The notes under the pieces were generated by a model. The model was not told the DNA's origin. It did no database searches and was given only the letters and a program-made list of their open reading frames with translations. Position numbers and translations under genes: made by a program. Below are positions 26,114 through 35,386 of a stretch of 64,000 nt of DNA, piece by piece (the first letter of the stretch is position 1; each line of letters opens with the position of its first letter). The stretch comes from Yoonia sp. R2331 (lineage in GTDB: Bacteria > Pseudomonadota > Alphaproteobacteria > Rhodobacterales > Rhodobacteraceae): assembly GCF_041103235.1 (NCBI RefSeq), contig NZ_JBGCUN010000001.1, positions 2,108,001 through 2,172,000 on the forward strand, given 5' to 3'.

Positions 26114-26517
26114 TACTGATCGGATCCAATGAAGGCTGTCGCCTCGATTTCAAGCAAGGCGTCGTCTTCGACCAGCCCTGCCACGATCAACATGGACATC
26201 GCTGGGAAATGGCGGCCAAGCACACGGCGGTAGACCTCTCCGACCTCGCGTTGGCGCGCCAGATATTCCTTTTTGTCGATCACGAACCACGTCAGGCGCG
26301 TGATGCTTTCCGCTGTGCCGCCTGCCGCTTCGACAATATCCAGAATGTTGCGCAGCGCCTGTTCCATCTGCCCGATGAAATCGTGGCTTTCAAAAACCTG
26401 GCGCGCCGTCCAGCCGATCTGCCCACCGATATACAAGGTGCCATCAGGCGCATGCACACCATTGGCATAGCCCTTTGCCGGCGCCCAGCCGATCGGTTGG
26501 ATGATTTTCGATGTCAT
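26113..26517 (-). CDS. RidA/YjgF family protein (enamine/imine deaminase)
   Basis: 134-residue Rid-family protein. DGTLYIGGQIGWTARQVFE, NILDIVEAAGGTAESITRLTWFV and the C-terminal VEDDALLEIEATAF are family hallmarks; the Arg normally in RVEVEV-type Rid strands is not obvious, so it may belong to a Rid1-7 subgroup. Rid proteins hydrolyse reactive enamines and imines. In the 2-aminobenzoyl-CoA pathway the ring product is itself an enamine (a 2-amino-enecarboxyl-CoA), so a role in its deamination is plausible. It is coupled on both sides: ATGA with the thioesterase gene and TAATG with the thiolase gene. Confidence 0.85.
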   Translation of the reverse strand: MTSKIIQPIGWAPAKGYANGVHAPDGTLYIGGQIGWTARQVFESHDFIGQMEQALRNILDIVEAAGGTAESITRLTWFVIDKKEYLARQREVGEVYRRVLGRHFPAMSMLIVAGLVEDDALLEIEATAFIGSDQ

Positions 26518-26918
26518 GTCGTGCTCCGATGGTACGGTGTGAAAGCTGTTTTCAGGTCGGCGGGCCACGGTGCCGCGCGGCCTGTTTCGTTGATATAGAC
26601 AAGGGTCGAGGAGCAGGAAAAGCGACACTCACGGCCTGCATGAGCGTCGATTTCGAGCCCAAGGCTGGAGCGTCCGACGCGCGCCACTGCAAGCGTCAAA
26701 AGCAATTCATCGCCATGTCGGCTGGGTGCGGAAAAGCGGGTTTCGATCTGCGCTGTGGGCACGCCCGACTGCTTGTGGATGTCCTCAAACGGGAAACCGA
26801 GCTTTGCAAAGAACGCCTCGACGCAATCGTTGATCATCTCGAAGTATCGCGGATAGAAAACGATGCCCGCAGGGTCGCAGTGCCGGAACAGCACCTTTTG
26901 AGGGAAGGTAAAGACCAT
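26514..26918 (-). CDS. Hotdog acyl-CoA thioesterase (4HBT family)
   Basis: 134-residue thioesterase of the 4-hydroxybenzoyl-CoA thioesterase type. FRHCDPAGIVFYPRYFEMINDC (about residues 12-33) holds the catalytic Asp and the substrate-proximal loop. In CoA-dependent aromatic degradation such enzymes act as housekeeping hydrolases that release CoA from dead-end thioesters; this gene class was reported in anthranilate clusters of Azoarcus evansii, as I recall. It overlaps the RidA gene by four bases and follows the ligase gene by 12 bases. Confidence 0.88.
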   Translation of the reverse strand: MVFTFPQKVLFRHCDPAGIVFYPRYFEMINDCVEAFFAKLGFPFEDIHKQSGVPTAQIETRFSAPSRHGDELLLTLAVARVGRSSLGLEIDAHAGRECRFSCSSTLVYINETGRAAPWPADLKTAFTPYHRSTT

Positions 26919-26930
26919 CGCGAAGCAGCC

Positions 26931-28541
26931 CTATGCCTTCAACAAAAATCGCTGAATTTTGCCCGTTTGCGTTTTGGGCAATGCATCGCAGAACTTGATG
27001 CTGCGCGGGTATTTATAGGGGGCAATTGTTGCTTTGACATGGTCTTGCAAGAGGCTAGCCGTCTGTGCGTCCGGGGTGCCCTTGGCAAGCACCACATGCG
27101 CTTCGACGATCATGCCGCGTTCGTCGTTCGGCACCCCAATGACCGCACATTCGGCCACATGCGGGTGGGACATCAGGGCGGCCTCCACCTCTGGCCCGGC
27201 GATGTTGTAGCCCGCGCTGACGATCATGTCGTCATTGCGTGCCGCAAAGTACAAATAGCCGTCTTCGTCCATTGAGAAGGCATCGCCGGTGATGTTCCAG
27301 CCGTCCTGCACGTACTTGGATTGGCGATCATCGTTCAAATACCGGCAGCCGGTTGGCCCGCGCACGACCAAACGCCCGACCTCGCCGCGCGGCAGTTCCT
27401 GCCCGTCGGCATCAACCACCTTGGCTACGTATCCGGTGAGAGGCCGCCCGGTACAGGCCGGTTTATGATCATCAAACCGGTTGGAGATAAAGATATGGAG
27501 CATCTCTGTCGCCCCAATGCCATCGAGCATCGGTTTGCCTGTCTTTTCCATCCAATCCTTGTAGATCGGGGCCGCGAGCGTTTCGCCCGCAGACACAGCC
27601 GCCCGCAAACTGGAAAGATCTGCGCCGTCTTCCATCGCGGCCAGCATTGCGCGATATGCGGTGGGTGCGGTGAAACAGACCGTTGCATTATACTTTTGAA
27701 TGATCTCGATCATGTTTGGCGGCGACGCAGTCTCGAGCAAGGTCGCGGTGGCACCAAACCGAAGCGGGAAGATCGCCAAACCGCCAAGGCCAAACGTAAA
27801 CGCCAAGGGGGGTGAGCCGACAAAGACGTCATCGGGTGTCACGCCCAGAACCTCTTTGGCGTAGCCATCCGCGATAATCATCAGGTCCCGGTGAAAATGC
27901 ATCGTCGCCTTGGGCGATCCGGTTGTGCCGGATGTAAACCCCAGCAGCGCGACATCATCGCGGCCTGTCTTGACCGCATCAAATCTGACCGGTTTTTCAA
28001 GGGCCAGTTGGTCCAGTTCGGCGTCGTGGTTGGATGTCCCATCAAACGCAACGACCCTTTTCAGGAAGTCGCTGGTCGCCGCACAGCTTTCCATTTCTTC
28101 CATCAGGCGGGTATCGCAGAGGGCAAATGCGATTTCGGCCTTGTCAACGATCTGGCCCAATTCCATCGCCCGCAGCATCGGCATGGTGTTCACAACCACC
28201 GCGCCCACCTTGGTGCAGGCAAGCCAGCAGGCCACCATCGCAGGGTTGTTGGCAGACCGGATCAACACGCGATTGCCGGGCTTCACGCCCAGATCATCCA
28301 CCAGCACATGCGCGAGGCGATTTGTCCAATCGCTGAGTTCCTTGAACGTCCGGCGGCGGCCATTGCCAATCAGCGCTGTATTGTCGCCAAGGCCCTTTGC
28401 AACCAGAACATCTGTCAGTTCGACCCCGGCGTTCAACTGCTCTGGATACTGGAACCCGTCCAACAGAAAGTCGGGTTGCTGGTCTTGGGGCGGAAGATTG
28501 TCGCGGGCGAATGTATCGGTATGGGCGCTGGCGCTAAGCAT
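26931..28541 (-). CDS. abmG: 2-aminobenzoate (anthranilate)-CoA ligase
   Basis: 536-residue AMP-forming acyl-CoA ligase of the benzoate-CoA ligase subgroup. The ATP loop FTSGTTGSPKATMHFH (about residue 193), GATEMLHIF, the D-loop GDAFSMDEDG and the C-terminal KTQTGKIQRFLL Lys are intact. Co-occurrence with the two-domain flavin monooxygenase gene at 31718 identifies the substrate as 2-aminobenzoate more probably than benzoate. It begins the aerobic hybrid pathway by forming 2-aminobenzoyl-CoA. Symbol follows the Azoarcus evansii naming from memory. Confidence 0.82.
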   Translation of the reverse strand: MLSASAHTDTFARDNLPPQDQQPDFLLDGFQYPEQLNAGVELTDVLVAKGLGDNTALIGNGRRRTFKELSDWTNRLAHVLVDDLGVKPGNRVLIRSANNPAMVACWLACTKVGAVVVNTMPMLRAMELGQIVDKAEIAFALCDTRLMEEMESCAATSDFLKRVVAFDGTSNHDAELDQLALEKPVRFDAVKTGRDDVALLGFTSGTTGSPKATMHFHRDLMIIADGYAKEVLGVTPDDVFVGSPPLAFTFGLGGLAIFPLRFGATATLLETASPPNMIEIIQKYNATVCFTAPTAYRAMLAAMEDGADLSSLRAAVSAGETLAAPIYKDWMEKTGKPMLDGIGATEMLHIFISNRFDDHKPACTGRPLTGYVAKVVDADGQELPRGEVGRLVVRGPTGCRYLNDDRQSKYVQDGWNITGDAFSMDEDGYLYFAARNDDMIVSAGYNIAGPEVEAALMSHPHVAECAVIGVPNDERGMIVEAHVVLAKGTPDAQTASLLQDHVKATIAPYKYPRSIKFCDALPKTQTGKIQRFLLKA

Positions 28542-28553
28542 GATTGGATCCCC

Positions 28554-29714
28554 CTAAGCTGGCATTTGGCCAAGTGTTTGACGGGCGATGACCACACGCT
28601 GAACGTCTGATGCGCCTTCATAGATGCGCAATGCCCTGATTTCGCGGTATAAAGCCTCGACCGTTTCGCCCGAGCGCACTCCGTCGCCACCATGCAGTTG
28701 CACGGCTTTGTCGATGACTTTTTGCGCCTGATCGGTGGAAAACAGTTTTGCCATTGCCGCCTCGCGCGTGATGCGCGGCGCGCCGTTGTCCTTGGTCCAG
28801 GCGGCGCGGTAGATCAGCAAGGCGCTGGCGTCGATATCGACGGCCATATCCGCAATATGGCCCTGCACCATTTGCAGATCAAACAAGGGCGCACCCTGAA
28901 CGTGGCGGGTGGTGACGCGGGTCAATGCCTCGTCCAGGGCGCGGCGTGCAAAACCAAGGGCGGCGGCGGCGACGGTGGACCGGAAGACATCCAGAACCGA
29001 CATGGCGATTTTGAAACCCCAGCCGCTTTGGCCGATCAGCGCGTCCTTGGGCAGACGGCAATCCGCAAAGCGCAAGGTTGCCAAAGGATGCGGCGCGATG
29101 GTCTCAAGCCGCTCAACCACCGTCAGGCCGGGCGTATCGGCAGGCACCACAAAGGCCGACAGCCCCTTTGCCCCCGCCCCATCGCCGGTGCGGGCAAAGA
29201 CCGTGTAGACATCCGCGATCCCGCCGTTGCTGATCCAGGTCTTGTCGCCATTCAGGACGTAGTGATCGCCGTCCAGGGTCGCTGTCATCGTCGCGTTCGC
29301 CACGTCCGAGCCTGATTGCGGTTCGGTCAATGCAAAGCCGAAGATCGCCGCACCGCTGCGCACCTTCGGGAGCCAAGCGCGTTTCTGCGCATCTGTCCCA
29401 AACAAGGACAAAGCACCGGTGCCAAGGCCCTGCATTGCAAAGGCAAAATCGGCCAGCCCATCATGCCGCGCAAGGGTTTCGCGGATCAAACACAAGCTGC
29501 GGACGTCAAGCGGGGCATCCCCGTCTGGATCGACAGCCGCGTGGGACAACCAGCCGGCTTTGCCCAGCGCCGACACAATCGCGCGGCAGGCCGCATCTGT
29601 ATCGCTGTGGTCGATCTGGGTCATGTTGTCCTTGGCCCAGATGTCCACGGCGGCGGCAAGATCACGGTGGAGATCGTCAAAGAAGGGCCAGTTCAGGAAC
29701 GTGGTATCAGCCAT
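28554..29714 (-). CDS. Acyl-CoA dehydrogenase of the anthranilate operon
   Basis: 386-residue FAD-dependent acyl-CoA dehydrogenase. [20 protein letters not shown] (FAD/substrate site, about residue 127), [15 protein letters not shown] and the C-terminal [12 protein letters not shown] with the catalytic-base Glu are all present. It would introduce the double bond in the ring or ring-opened CoA ester during beta-oxidation-like steps after 2-aminobenzoyl-CoA is dearomatised. It shares one base with the upstream enoyl-CoA hydratase stop codon (TGATG) and lies 12 bases before the ligase gene. Confidence 0.9.
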   Translation of the reverse strand: MADTTFLNWPFFDDLHRDLAAAVDIWAKDNMTQIDHSDTDAACRAIVSALGKAGWLSHAAVDPDGDAPLDVRSLCLIRETLARHDGLADFAFAMQGLGTGALSLFGTDAQKRAWLPKVRSGAAIFGFALTEPQSGSDVANATMTATLDGDHYVLNGDKTWISNGGIADVYTVFARTGDGAGAKGLSAFVVPADTPGLTVVERLETIAPHPLATLRFADCRLPKDALIGQSGWGFKIAMSVLDVFRSTVAAAALGFARRALDEALTRVTTRHVQGAPLFDLQMVQGHIADMAVDIDASALLIYRAAWTKDNGAPRITREAAMAKLFSTDQAQKVIDKAVQLHGGDGVRSGETVEALYREIRALRIYEGASDVQRVVIARQTLGQMPA

Positions 29715-30514
29715 CAGTCACCTTTGAACACGGGTGTTTCTTTGGCGACGAAGGCGTTGAACGCGCGTTCGAAATCCGCCGTTTGCATGCAGATCGCCTG
29801 CGCCTGCGCTTCTGCTTCGATGGCCTGTTCGATCGACATCGACCATTCCTGCGCCAGCATTGTTTTGGTCATCATGTGCCCAAAGTTCGGACCCGCCGCG
29901 ATGCGCGTGGCCATCTTGTGCGCTTCGCCTGGCAGGTCATCCGCCGGGACCACCTTGTTGAGGAACCCCCATGCGGCACCCTCCTCTGCGGACATGGCGC
30001 GGCCCGTGTAGAGCAATTCGGCAGCGCGGCCCTGGCCGATGATCCGGGGCAGAATTGCGCAGGCCCCCATGTCACACCCCGCAAGGCCGACCCGCGTGAA
30101 CAAAAAGGCCGTCTTTGCCTCTGGCGTTGCAATCCGCAAATCAGAGGCCATCGCGATGATCGCCCCGGCGCCAACGCAGACCCCGTCAATCGCGGCGATC
30201 ACGGGTTTGCCGCAGTTCACAATTGCCTTGACCAGATCACCGGTCATGCGGGTGAACGCCAACAGCTCTTTCATGGACATTTTCGTGAGCGGCCCGATGA
30301 TGTCATGCACATCCCCGCCAGAGCTGAAATTCCCACCATTGGATGCAAACACAACTGCGTTCACATCGTCCGCATAGACCAGATCACGAAACCAATCGCG
30401 CAACTCGGCATAGCTTTCGAATGTCAGCGGGTTCTTGCGGTCTGGCCGATCCAGGGCCACGGTCGCAATCCCATCCGTGATCTCACATTTGAAGTGTTTG
30501 ACGTCCGTGCGCAT
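29714..30514 (-). CDS. Enoyl-CoA hydratase/isomerase family protein
   Basis: 266-residue crotonase-fold enzyme. The oxyanion-hole segments are [17 protein letters not shown] (about residue 57-73) and [20 protein letters not shown]. The usual catalytic Glu of hydratases in the PEV-G-L-P loop is replaced: the region reads [18 protein letters not shown], so it may be an isomerase, ring hydrolase or hydratase with an Asp base. I chose the ATG at 30514, which overlaps the MarR stop (TGATG); a GTG one codon earlier is possible. Likely acts on the ring intermediate of the anthranilate pathway. Confidence 0.85.
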   Translation of the reverse strand: MRTDVKHFKCEITDGIATVALDRPDRKNPLTFESYAELRDWFRDLVYADDVNAVVFASNGGNFSSGGDVHDIIGPLTKMSMKELLAFTRMTGDLVKAIVNCGKPVIAAIDGVCVGAGAIIAMASDLRIATPEAKTAFLFTRVGLAGCDMGACAILPRIIGQGRAAELLYTGRAMSAEEGAAWGFLNKVVPADDLPGEAHKMATRIAAGPNFGHMMTKTMLAQEWSMSIEQAIEAEAQAQAICMQTADFERAFNAFVAKETPVFKGD

Positions 30515-30987
30515 CACGTGTCCTTTTCTGCAAGTGCCGCTTCGAGGCTTTCTAAACGCACCCCGATATCAACGGCTTCGGCGGCGGAAAAATCCGCGAG
30601 CATGTCATTGATCCAGGCCTCATGGGCCTGCGCTTGTCGGGCAAATTCTTCGCGGCCGCGTTGTGTCAGCCGCACCAATGACGCCCGCCGATCCCCTGGC
30701 ACGGCCACCCGCAGCAACAAACCGTCATCGGTCAGGCGGTCCACGATGCCGGTGACATTTCCGTTGGACACACGCAGCACACCGGACAGGGCGCTCATCT
30801 TCAGGCCGTCTTCGTACCGCGATAAGGCGGCCATGACGTCAAAGCGGGGCAAGGTCGTCGCAAACTCGTCCCGCAGGTTTTCACGCAAATTGGATTCGAT
30901 TGACCGGCTTGCTTTCAACAGACGCAGCCAAAGGCGTAGCCGTTCCTTGGACGCAGAATTGTGGGTCACTGGTGACTGTTCCGACAT
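30514..30987 (-). CDS. MarR family transcriptional regulator of the anthranilate operon
   Basis: 157-residue winged-helix regulator. The recognition-helix and wing region [41 protein letters not shown] (about residues 72-112) is typical MarR. Similar regulators in aromatic-CoA clusters respond to the CoA thioester substrate. It is embedded inside the operon, coupled to the dehydrogenase upstream and the hydratase downstream, so it is likely autoregulated with the pathway. A candidate operator is the palindrome at 34069-34095. Confidence 0.88.
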   Translation of the reverse strand: MSEQSPVTHNSASKERLRLWLRLLKASRSIESNLRENLRDEFATTLPRFDVMAALSRYEDGLKMSALSGVLRVSNGNVTGIVDRLTDDGLLLRVAVPGDRRASLVRLTQRGREEFARQAQAHEAWINDMLADFSAAEAVDIGVRLESLEAALAEKDT

Positions 30988-31721
30988 CAGATTTCGCCCC
31001 CCGAAAGGCTGAGCGTGTGGCCATTGATCGACCGCGCCGCGTCAGAGCAGAGCCAAAGGGCCGTTCCTGCGACTTCATCGGTCTGAATGAACCGCCGTTG
31101 CGGATTGCCTTTGGTCAGGGATTTTGCCGCGTCTTGCGCGCTCATCCCGGTCTTGTCGACGATATTGGCGATGGAGCGTTCGGTCATCGGGGTTTCGATG
31201 AAGCCGGGGCAGATGGCGTTCACGGTGATCCCCGTGGATGCAAGTTCAAGGGCCAGCGCGCGGGTCAATCCGATGACGCCATGCTTGGCCGCGCAATAGC
31301 CTGCCACATAGGGATAACCCTTGAGGCCAGCGGTCGACGCGATTGCAATCATGCGCCCGTTTTGGGCCGCCTTCATGTCTGGCAAGGCCGCCTGCCAGAC
31401 GTTGAACACCCCTGCCACGTTGACGTCCATCATCGCCGTCAGATCGGCGGCGGTCATTTTGGCAAACGGAACGCTGTTCGCCGCACCAGCATTGGCGACT
31501 ACGACGTCAATTGCGCCCTGTGTGTCGCGGGCCGCGTCAAACGCCGCCGCGACCTGAGCCGCGTCCGTCACATCACAGACCCGATAGGGCAAATTCTGTG
31601 CCTTGAGCGAGTCTTCGGTCCGGCCCATGATCGTCACGCGATACCCAGCGCGGGCAAAATGACGCGCGGTTTCGGCGCCAACGCCGCTGCCGCCGCCGGT
31701 GATAACAACGTGTCCGGTCAT
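30987..31721 (-). CDS. SDR family 3-hydroxyacyl-CoA dehydrogenase-like oxidoreductase
   Basis: 244-residue classical short-chain dehydrogenase. [20 protein letters not shown] binds the cofactor, NAGAAN follows, and Ser-Tyr-Lys are found in [23 protein letters not shown] with YCAAK as the catalytic pair. The C-terminal [10 protein letters not shown] and LSLSGGEI fit the BadH/HBDH type that oxidises ring hydroxyl groups of CoA esters. The ATG at 31721 overlaps the monooxygenase stop (ATGA), and the gene's own stop overlaps the MarR start. It probably oxidises a hydroxy intermediate after 2-aminobenzoyl-CoA monooxygenation/reduction. Confidence 0.88.
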   Translation of the reverse strand: MTGHVVITGGGSGVGAETARHFARAGYRVTIMGRTEDSLKAQNLPYRVCDVTDAAQVAAAFDAARDTQGAIDVVVANAGAANSVPFAKMTAADLTAMMDVNVAGVFNVWQAALPDMKAAQNGRMIAIASTAGLKGYPYVAGYCAAKHGVIGLTRALALELASTGITVNAICPGFIETPMTERSIANIVDKTGMSAQDAAKSLTKGNPQRRFIQTDEVAGTALWLCSDAARSINGHTLSLSGGEI

Positions 31722-34012
31722 ACTTTGCCCACCATTTCTGCCTCGCGATCTGCCAGCCGCCATGCCTGGTCGCGGCCAGCCTCGTAAGGTTGCGGCCAGA
31801 TTTCCTGACGATCCCCAAGTCCGGTGGCTGCGTGCAATGTCCAATAGGGATCGTTCAGATGTGGCCGCGCAAGGCAGACCAGATCAGCGCGGCCCGCCAT
31901 CAGGATCGAATTGACGTGGTCGGCCTCGTAGATATTGCCGACCGCCATCGTCTTGATGCCCGCCACGTTGCGGATGCGGTCCGAGAACGGCGTCTGGAAC
32001 ATGCGACCATAGACGGGCTGGCTGAGGGTCGAGGTTTGCCCCGCTGACACGTCAATGATGTCCGCGCCCACGGCTTCGAACATCTGCGCGATCTGCACCG
32101 CATCTTCGGCGGTGACGCCATCATCACCGGCCCAATCGCTGGCGGAGATGCGGACAGACATTGGTTTTTCCGCGGGCCACACTGCGCGCATGGCGCTGAA
32201 CACCTCAAGCGGATAGCGCATCCGGTTTTCCAAGCTGCCGCCATAATCGTCTGTCCGGACATTGGACAAAGGCGAGATGAAAGAGGAGATCAGATAGCCG
32301 TGCGCTGCGTGCAGTTCGATCATGTCAAAGCCGCTGGCTGCAGCCATTTTTGTGGCCGCGACAAATTCTGCCTTCACCCGCGCCATATCTGCGCTGTCCA
32401 TCGCCTTGGGCACAGCGTTGTCGTCAGACCAGGCCATCCCAGAGGCCGACAGAAGCGGCCAGTTGCCGGACGTCATAGGCTGGTCCATGCCCTCCCACCC
32501 GAGGCGGGTTGACCCCTTGCGGCCTGCGTGGCCGATCTGGCAACAGGTTTTCGCCTGCGTTTCGGCATGGATGAAGTCGTTCAATCGTGTCCACTGGGCC
32601 TGATGTTCAGGCGCGTAAAGCCCCGGACAGCCGGGCGTGATCCGGCCATCAGCAGAGACGCAGGTCATTTCGGTATAGACCAATCCCGCGCCGCCCTTGG
32701 CACGTTCGCCGTAGTGGATCAGGTGCCAGTCCGTCGGGGCGCCATCCACGGCCTTGTATTGCGCCATTGGTGACACCACGATGCGGTTCTTGAGCGTCAT
32801 GTCGCGCAGGCTGAACGGCGCGAACATGGGTGCGCGCGCGGGTCCGTTCACCTGAACACCCGCCTGCGCCATGAACCATTCTTCAGCGGCACCCAGCCAC
32901 ACCGGATCGCGTTCGCGCAGGTTTTCGTGGCTGATCCGCTGCGACCGCGTCAACATGGAGTAATTCAGTTGCACCGGATCAAGATGCAGATAGCGTTCCA
33001 CATCCTCGAACCATTCAACCGAATTGCGCGCGGCAGATTGCAGGCGCAACACCTCAAGCCGGCGACTTTCTTCGTATGTTTCAAAGGCGGTGGCCAAATC
33101 TGGTGTCGCGGTGATTTCAGCGGCCAGCGCAATCGCGCTTTCAAGGGCAAGCTTTGTGCCGGACCCGATTGAGAAATGCGCCGTGGCAGAGGCGTCGCCC
33201 AGCAGAACCACGTTCTTGTGACTCCAGTTTTCGCACAGAACGCGCGGGAACCTGATCCAGGCGGAGCCGCGAATGTGGTTGGCGTTGGTCATCAAAGGAT
33301 GACCGCCAAGGTGATCTTTGAAAATCTCTTCGCAGATCGCGATGCTGGCTTTCTGATCCAGATCACCAAAGCCGTATGCATCAAATGTCTCTTGCGCGCA
33401 TTCGACGATGAATGTCGCGGTGTCGTCGTCAAACTGGTAGGCGTGCGCCCAGACCCAGCCTTTGTCTGTGTCCTCAAAGATGAATGTGAAAGCATCGTCG
33501 AACTTCTGATGCGTGCCCAGCCACACGAATTGACAAAGCCGCGTGTCGATGTCCGGTTTGAACACGTCTTCGAACTCTGTCCGGGTTCTGGAATTCAGCC
33601 CGTCTGCAGCGACGACAACGTCGTAATCCGCCATTAGGTCAGAGGCCGCAATGTCACCGGATTCAAACCTCAGATCGACGCCAAGGTCGGCGGCGCGGGC
33701 ATGCAGGACCTGCAACAGCTTTTTGCGCCCGATGCCGCAGAACCCGTGACCGGAGGACACGAGTTTCTGGCCCTGATGGTGAAGAGCGACATCATCCCAA
33801 TAGGCAAAATGCGCGCGGATTTCCTTGGCGCTGACAGGGTCGTTCGCTTCGAGGTTTGAAAGGGTTTCGTCGGACAGGACCACGCCCCAGCCGAAGGTAT
33901 CATCGGGCCTGTTCCGCTCGAACACGACAACCTCTGCGGCGGGTCTGCGCAGCTTGACCGAAATCGCGAGATAGAGGCCAGCTGGCCCTCCTCCGAGACA
34001 TGCAATGCGCAT
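31718..34012 (-). CDS. abmA: 2-aminobenzoyl-CoA monooxygenase/reductase, two-domain flavoenzyme
   Basis: 764 residues in two fused halves. Residues 1 to about 380 are a PHBH-type FAD monooxygenase ([15 protein letters not shown] at the N terminus, then [24 protein letters not shown]). Residues from about 395 form an Old Yellow Enzyme-like FMN barrel ([47 protein letters not shown]). This architecture is that of 2-aminobenzoyl-CoA monooxygenase/reductase and of salicylyl-CoA 5-hydroxylase. It hydroxylates and reduces the ring of 2-aminobenzoyl-CoA with NADH and oxygen. The adjacent ligase gene supports the anthranilate assignment. First gene of the operon; start ATG at 34012. Confidence 0.88.
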   Translation of the reverse strand: MRIACLGGGPAGLYLAISVKLRRPAAEVVVFERNRPDDTFGWGVVLSDETLSNLEANDPVSAKEIRAHFAYWDDVALHHQGQKLVSSGHGFCGIGRKKLLQVLHARAADLGVDLRFESGDIAASDLMADYDVVVAADGLNSRTRTEFEDVFKPDIDTRLCQFVWLGTHQKFDDAFTFIFEDTDKGWVWAHAYQFDDDTATFIVECAQETFDAYGFGDLDQKASIAICEEIFKDHLGGHPLMTNANHIRGSAWIRFPRVLCENWSHKNVVLLGDASATAHFSIGSGTKLALESAIALAAEITATPDLATAFETYEESRRLEVLRLQSAARNSVEWFEDVERYLHLDPVQLNYSMLTRSQRISHENLRERDPVWLGAAEEWFMAQAGVQVNGPARAPMFAPFSLRDMTLKNRIVVSPMAQYKAVDGAPTDWHLIHYGERAKGGAGLVYTEMTCVSADGRITPGCPGLYAPEHQAQWTRLNDFIHAETQAKTCCQIGHAGRKGSTRLGWEGMDQPMTSGNWPLLSASGMAWSDDNAVPKAMDSADMARVKAEFVAATKMAAASGFDMIELHAAHGYLISSFISPLSNVRTDDYGGSLENRMRYPLEVFSAMRAVWPAEKPMSVRISASDWAGDDGVTAEDAVQIAQMFEAVGADIIDVSAGQTSTLSQPVYGRMFQTPFSDRIRNVAGIKTMAVGNIYEADHVNSILMAGRADLVCLARPHLNDPYWTLHAATGLGDRQEIWPQPYEAGRDQAWRLADREAEMVGKV

Positions 34013-34068
34013 TTGACACCCCTGGATCAAGTTGTTGCTTTTTCACGCTATGAACATCGCTGTTAAAT

Positions 34069-34095
34069 TTCAAGCTCAAATATTTTAGGCTTGAA
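34069..34095. promoter_or_regulatory. Candidate MarR operator between divergent aromatic operons
   Basis: A perfect 7-bp inverted repeat (ttcaagc / gcttgaa) with a 13-base AT-rich spacer containing aaatattt lies between the start codons of abmA (34012, minus) and the gcdH-like gene (34151, plus). Size and symmetry suit a MarR dimer, and the site is placed to control both operons. Confidence 0.5.
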
Positions 34096-34150
34096 GTAAA
34101 TTTCGAACGCGGTAGCGTTGTCTGAAACATCGCTGAATGGTGCGCCGGAC

Positions 34151-35386
34151 ATGAACCAAGATACGAACCCCATTGTGACAACAGATCTGGCGCAAGCCCG
34201 TAGAAAACCTGCCAAACTGGTTTGGGATGACCCCTTTCTGATCGAAAATCAGCTGTCCGAAGAAGAGCGGATGATTCGGGATGCGGCACATGCTTATTGT
34301 CAGGATCGCCTTGCCAGTCGGGTGATGATGGCCAACCGCAACGAGGTGTTTGATCGCGATATCATGTCCGAGATGGGTGAACTTGGGCTGCTTGGCGCGA
34401 CCATCCCAGAAGCCTTTGGCGGCGTCGGCGCGAACTATGTGTCCTACGGCCTTGTTGCGCGCGAAGTTGAGCGTGTGGACAGCGGATATCGTTCGGCGAT
34501 GTCCGTGCAAAGCAGCCTCGTGATGCATCCGATCTTTGCATATGGCACGGATGCGCAGCGCAACACGTACCTTCCCAAACTTGCCAGTGGCGCACTTGTG
34601 GGGTGTTTTGGCCTGACCGAACCGGACGCAGGGTCTGACCCTGCCGCGATGCTGACACGAGCCAAAAAGGTCGACGGCGGCTACATGATCTCTGGTGCGA
34701 AAAACTGGATCACCAACGCGCCTATTGCGGATGTGTTTATCGTTTGGGCCAAGTCAGATGACCATGACAGCAAGATCAAAGGGTTCATCCTTGAAAAAGG
34801 TATGAAGGGCCTGCATGCGCCGAAGATCGAAGGCAAATTTTCATTGCGGGCGTCAATTACCGGCATGATCCAGATGGCGGATGTCTTCGTGCCCGACGAA
34901 AACCTGCTGCCGCATGTCAGTGGGTTAGCGGGGCCATTCGGGTGTCTGAACCGCGCCCGGTTTGGCATCGCGTGGGGCGCGATGGGGGCGGCGGAGGCCT
35001 GTTTTCATGCAGCGCGCAGCTATACGATGGATCGCAAACAGTTCGGCAAGCCCCTGGCCCAAACCCAACTGATCCAGAAAAAGCTGGCCGATATGCAAAC
35101 CGAAATCGCGCTTGGCCTGCAAGGGGCGCTGCAACTGGGCCGCATGTTCGACGATCACGTGGCCTCTGCCGAAGCGATCAGCCTGATGAAACGCAACAAT
35201 TGCGGCAAGGCGATTGCGATTGCGCGTGAAGCCCGTGACATGCACGGCGGCAACGGTGTGAGTGATGAATACGGGGTGATCCGCCACGTGATGAACCTTG
35301 AAGCGGTCAACACTTATGAAGGCACCCATGATGTGCACGCCTTGATCTTGGGGCGCGGCATCACTGGCCTGCAGGCGTTTTCCTGA
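34151..35386 (+). CDS. gcdH: Glutaryl-CoA dehydrogenase-like acyl-CoA dehydrogenase
   Basis: 411-residue flavoenzyme close to decarboxylating glutaryl-CoA dehydrogenase, which gives crotonyl-CoA and CO2. [20 protein letters not shown] at the N terminus, [54 protein letters not shown] with the catalytic Glu and the substrate-binding Arg of GRAR-type helices are typical. I chose the ATG at 34151; a TTG at 34118 in the same frame has no ribosome site. It ends one base before the next gene. Together with that gene it could process a glutaryl-CoA or related dicarboxyl-CoA from ring cleavage. Confidence 0.87.
   Translation: MNQDTNPIVTTDLAQARRKPAKLVWDDPFLIENQLSEEERMIRDAAHAYCQDRLASRVMMANRNEVFDRDIMSEMGELGLLGATIPEAFGGVGANYVSYGLVAREVERVDSGYRSAMSVQSSLVMHPIFAYGTDAQRNTYLPKLASGALVGCFGLTEPDAGSDPAAMLTRAKKVDGGYMISGAKNWITNAPIADVFIVWAKSDDHDSKIKGFILEKGMKGLHAPKIEGKFSLRASITGMIQMADVFVPDENLLPHVSGLAGPFGCLNRARFGIAWGAMGAAEACFHAARSYTMDRKQFGKPLAQTQLIQKKLADMQTEIALGLQGALQLGRMFDDHVASAEAISLMKRNNCGKAIAIAREARDMHGGNGVSDEYGVIRHVMNLEAVNTYEGTHDVHALILGRGITGLQAFS

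Noticed and set aside
29330-31012. 560-codon plus-strand frame opposite the anthranilate operon
   Set aside because: Antisense to three coupled genes; sequence is Arg/Pro/Ser-rich without domains.
34053-34135. Direct repeat aacatcgctg at 34053 and 34126 in the divergent gap
   Set aside because: Only 10 bases, without symmetry, and the second copy lies within the possible coding leader of the gcdH-like gene; probably chance.
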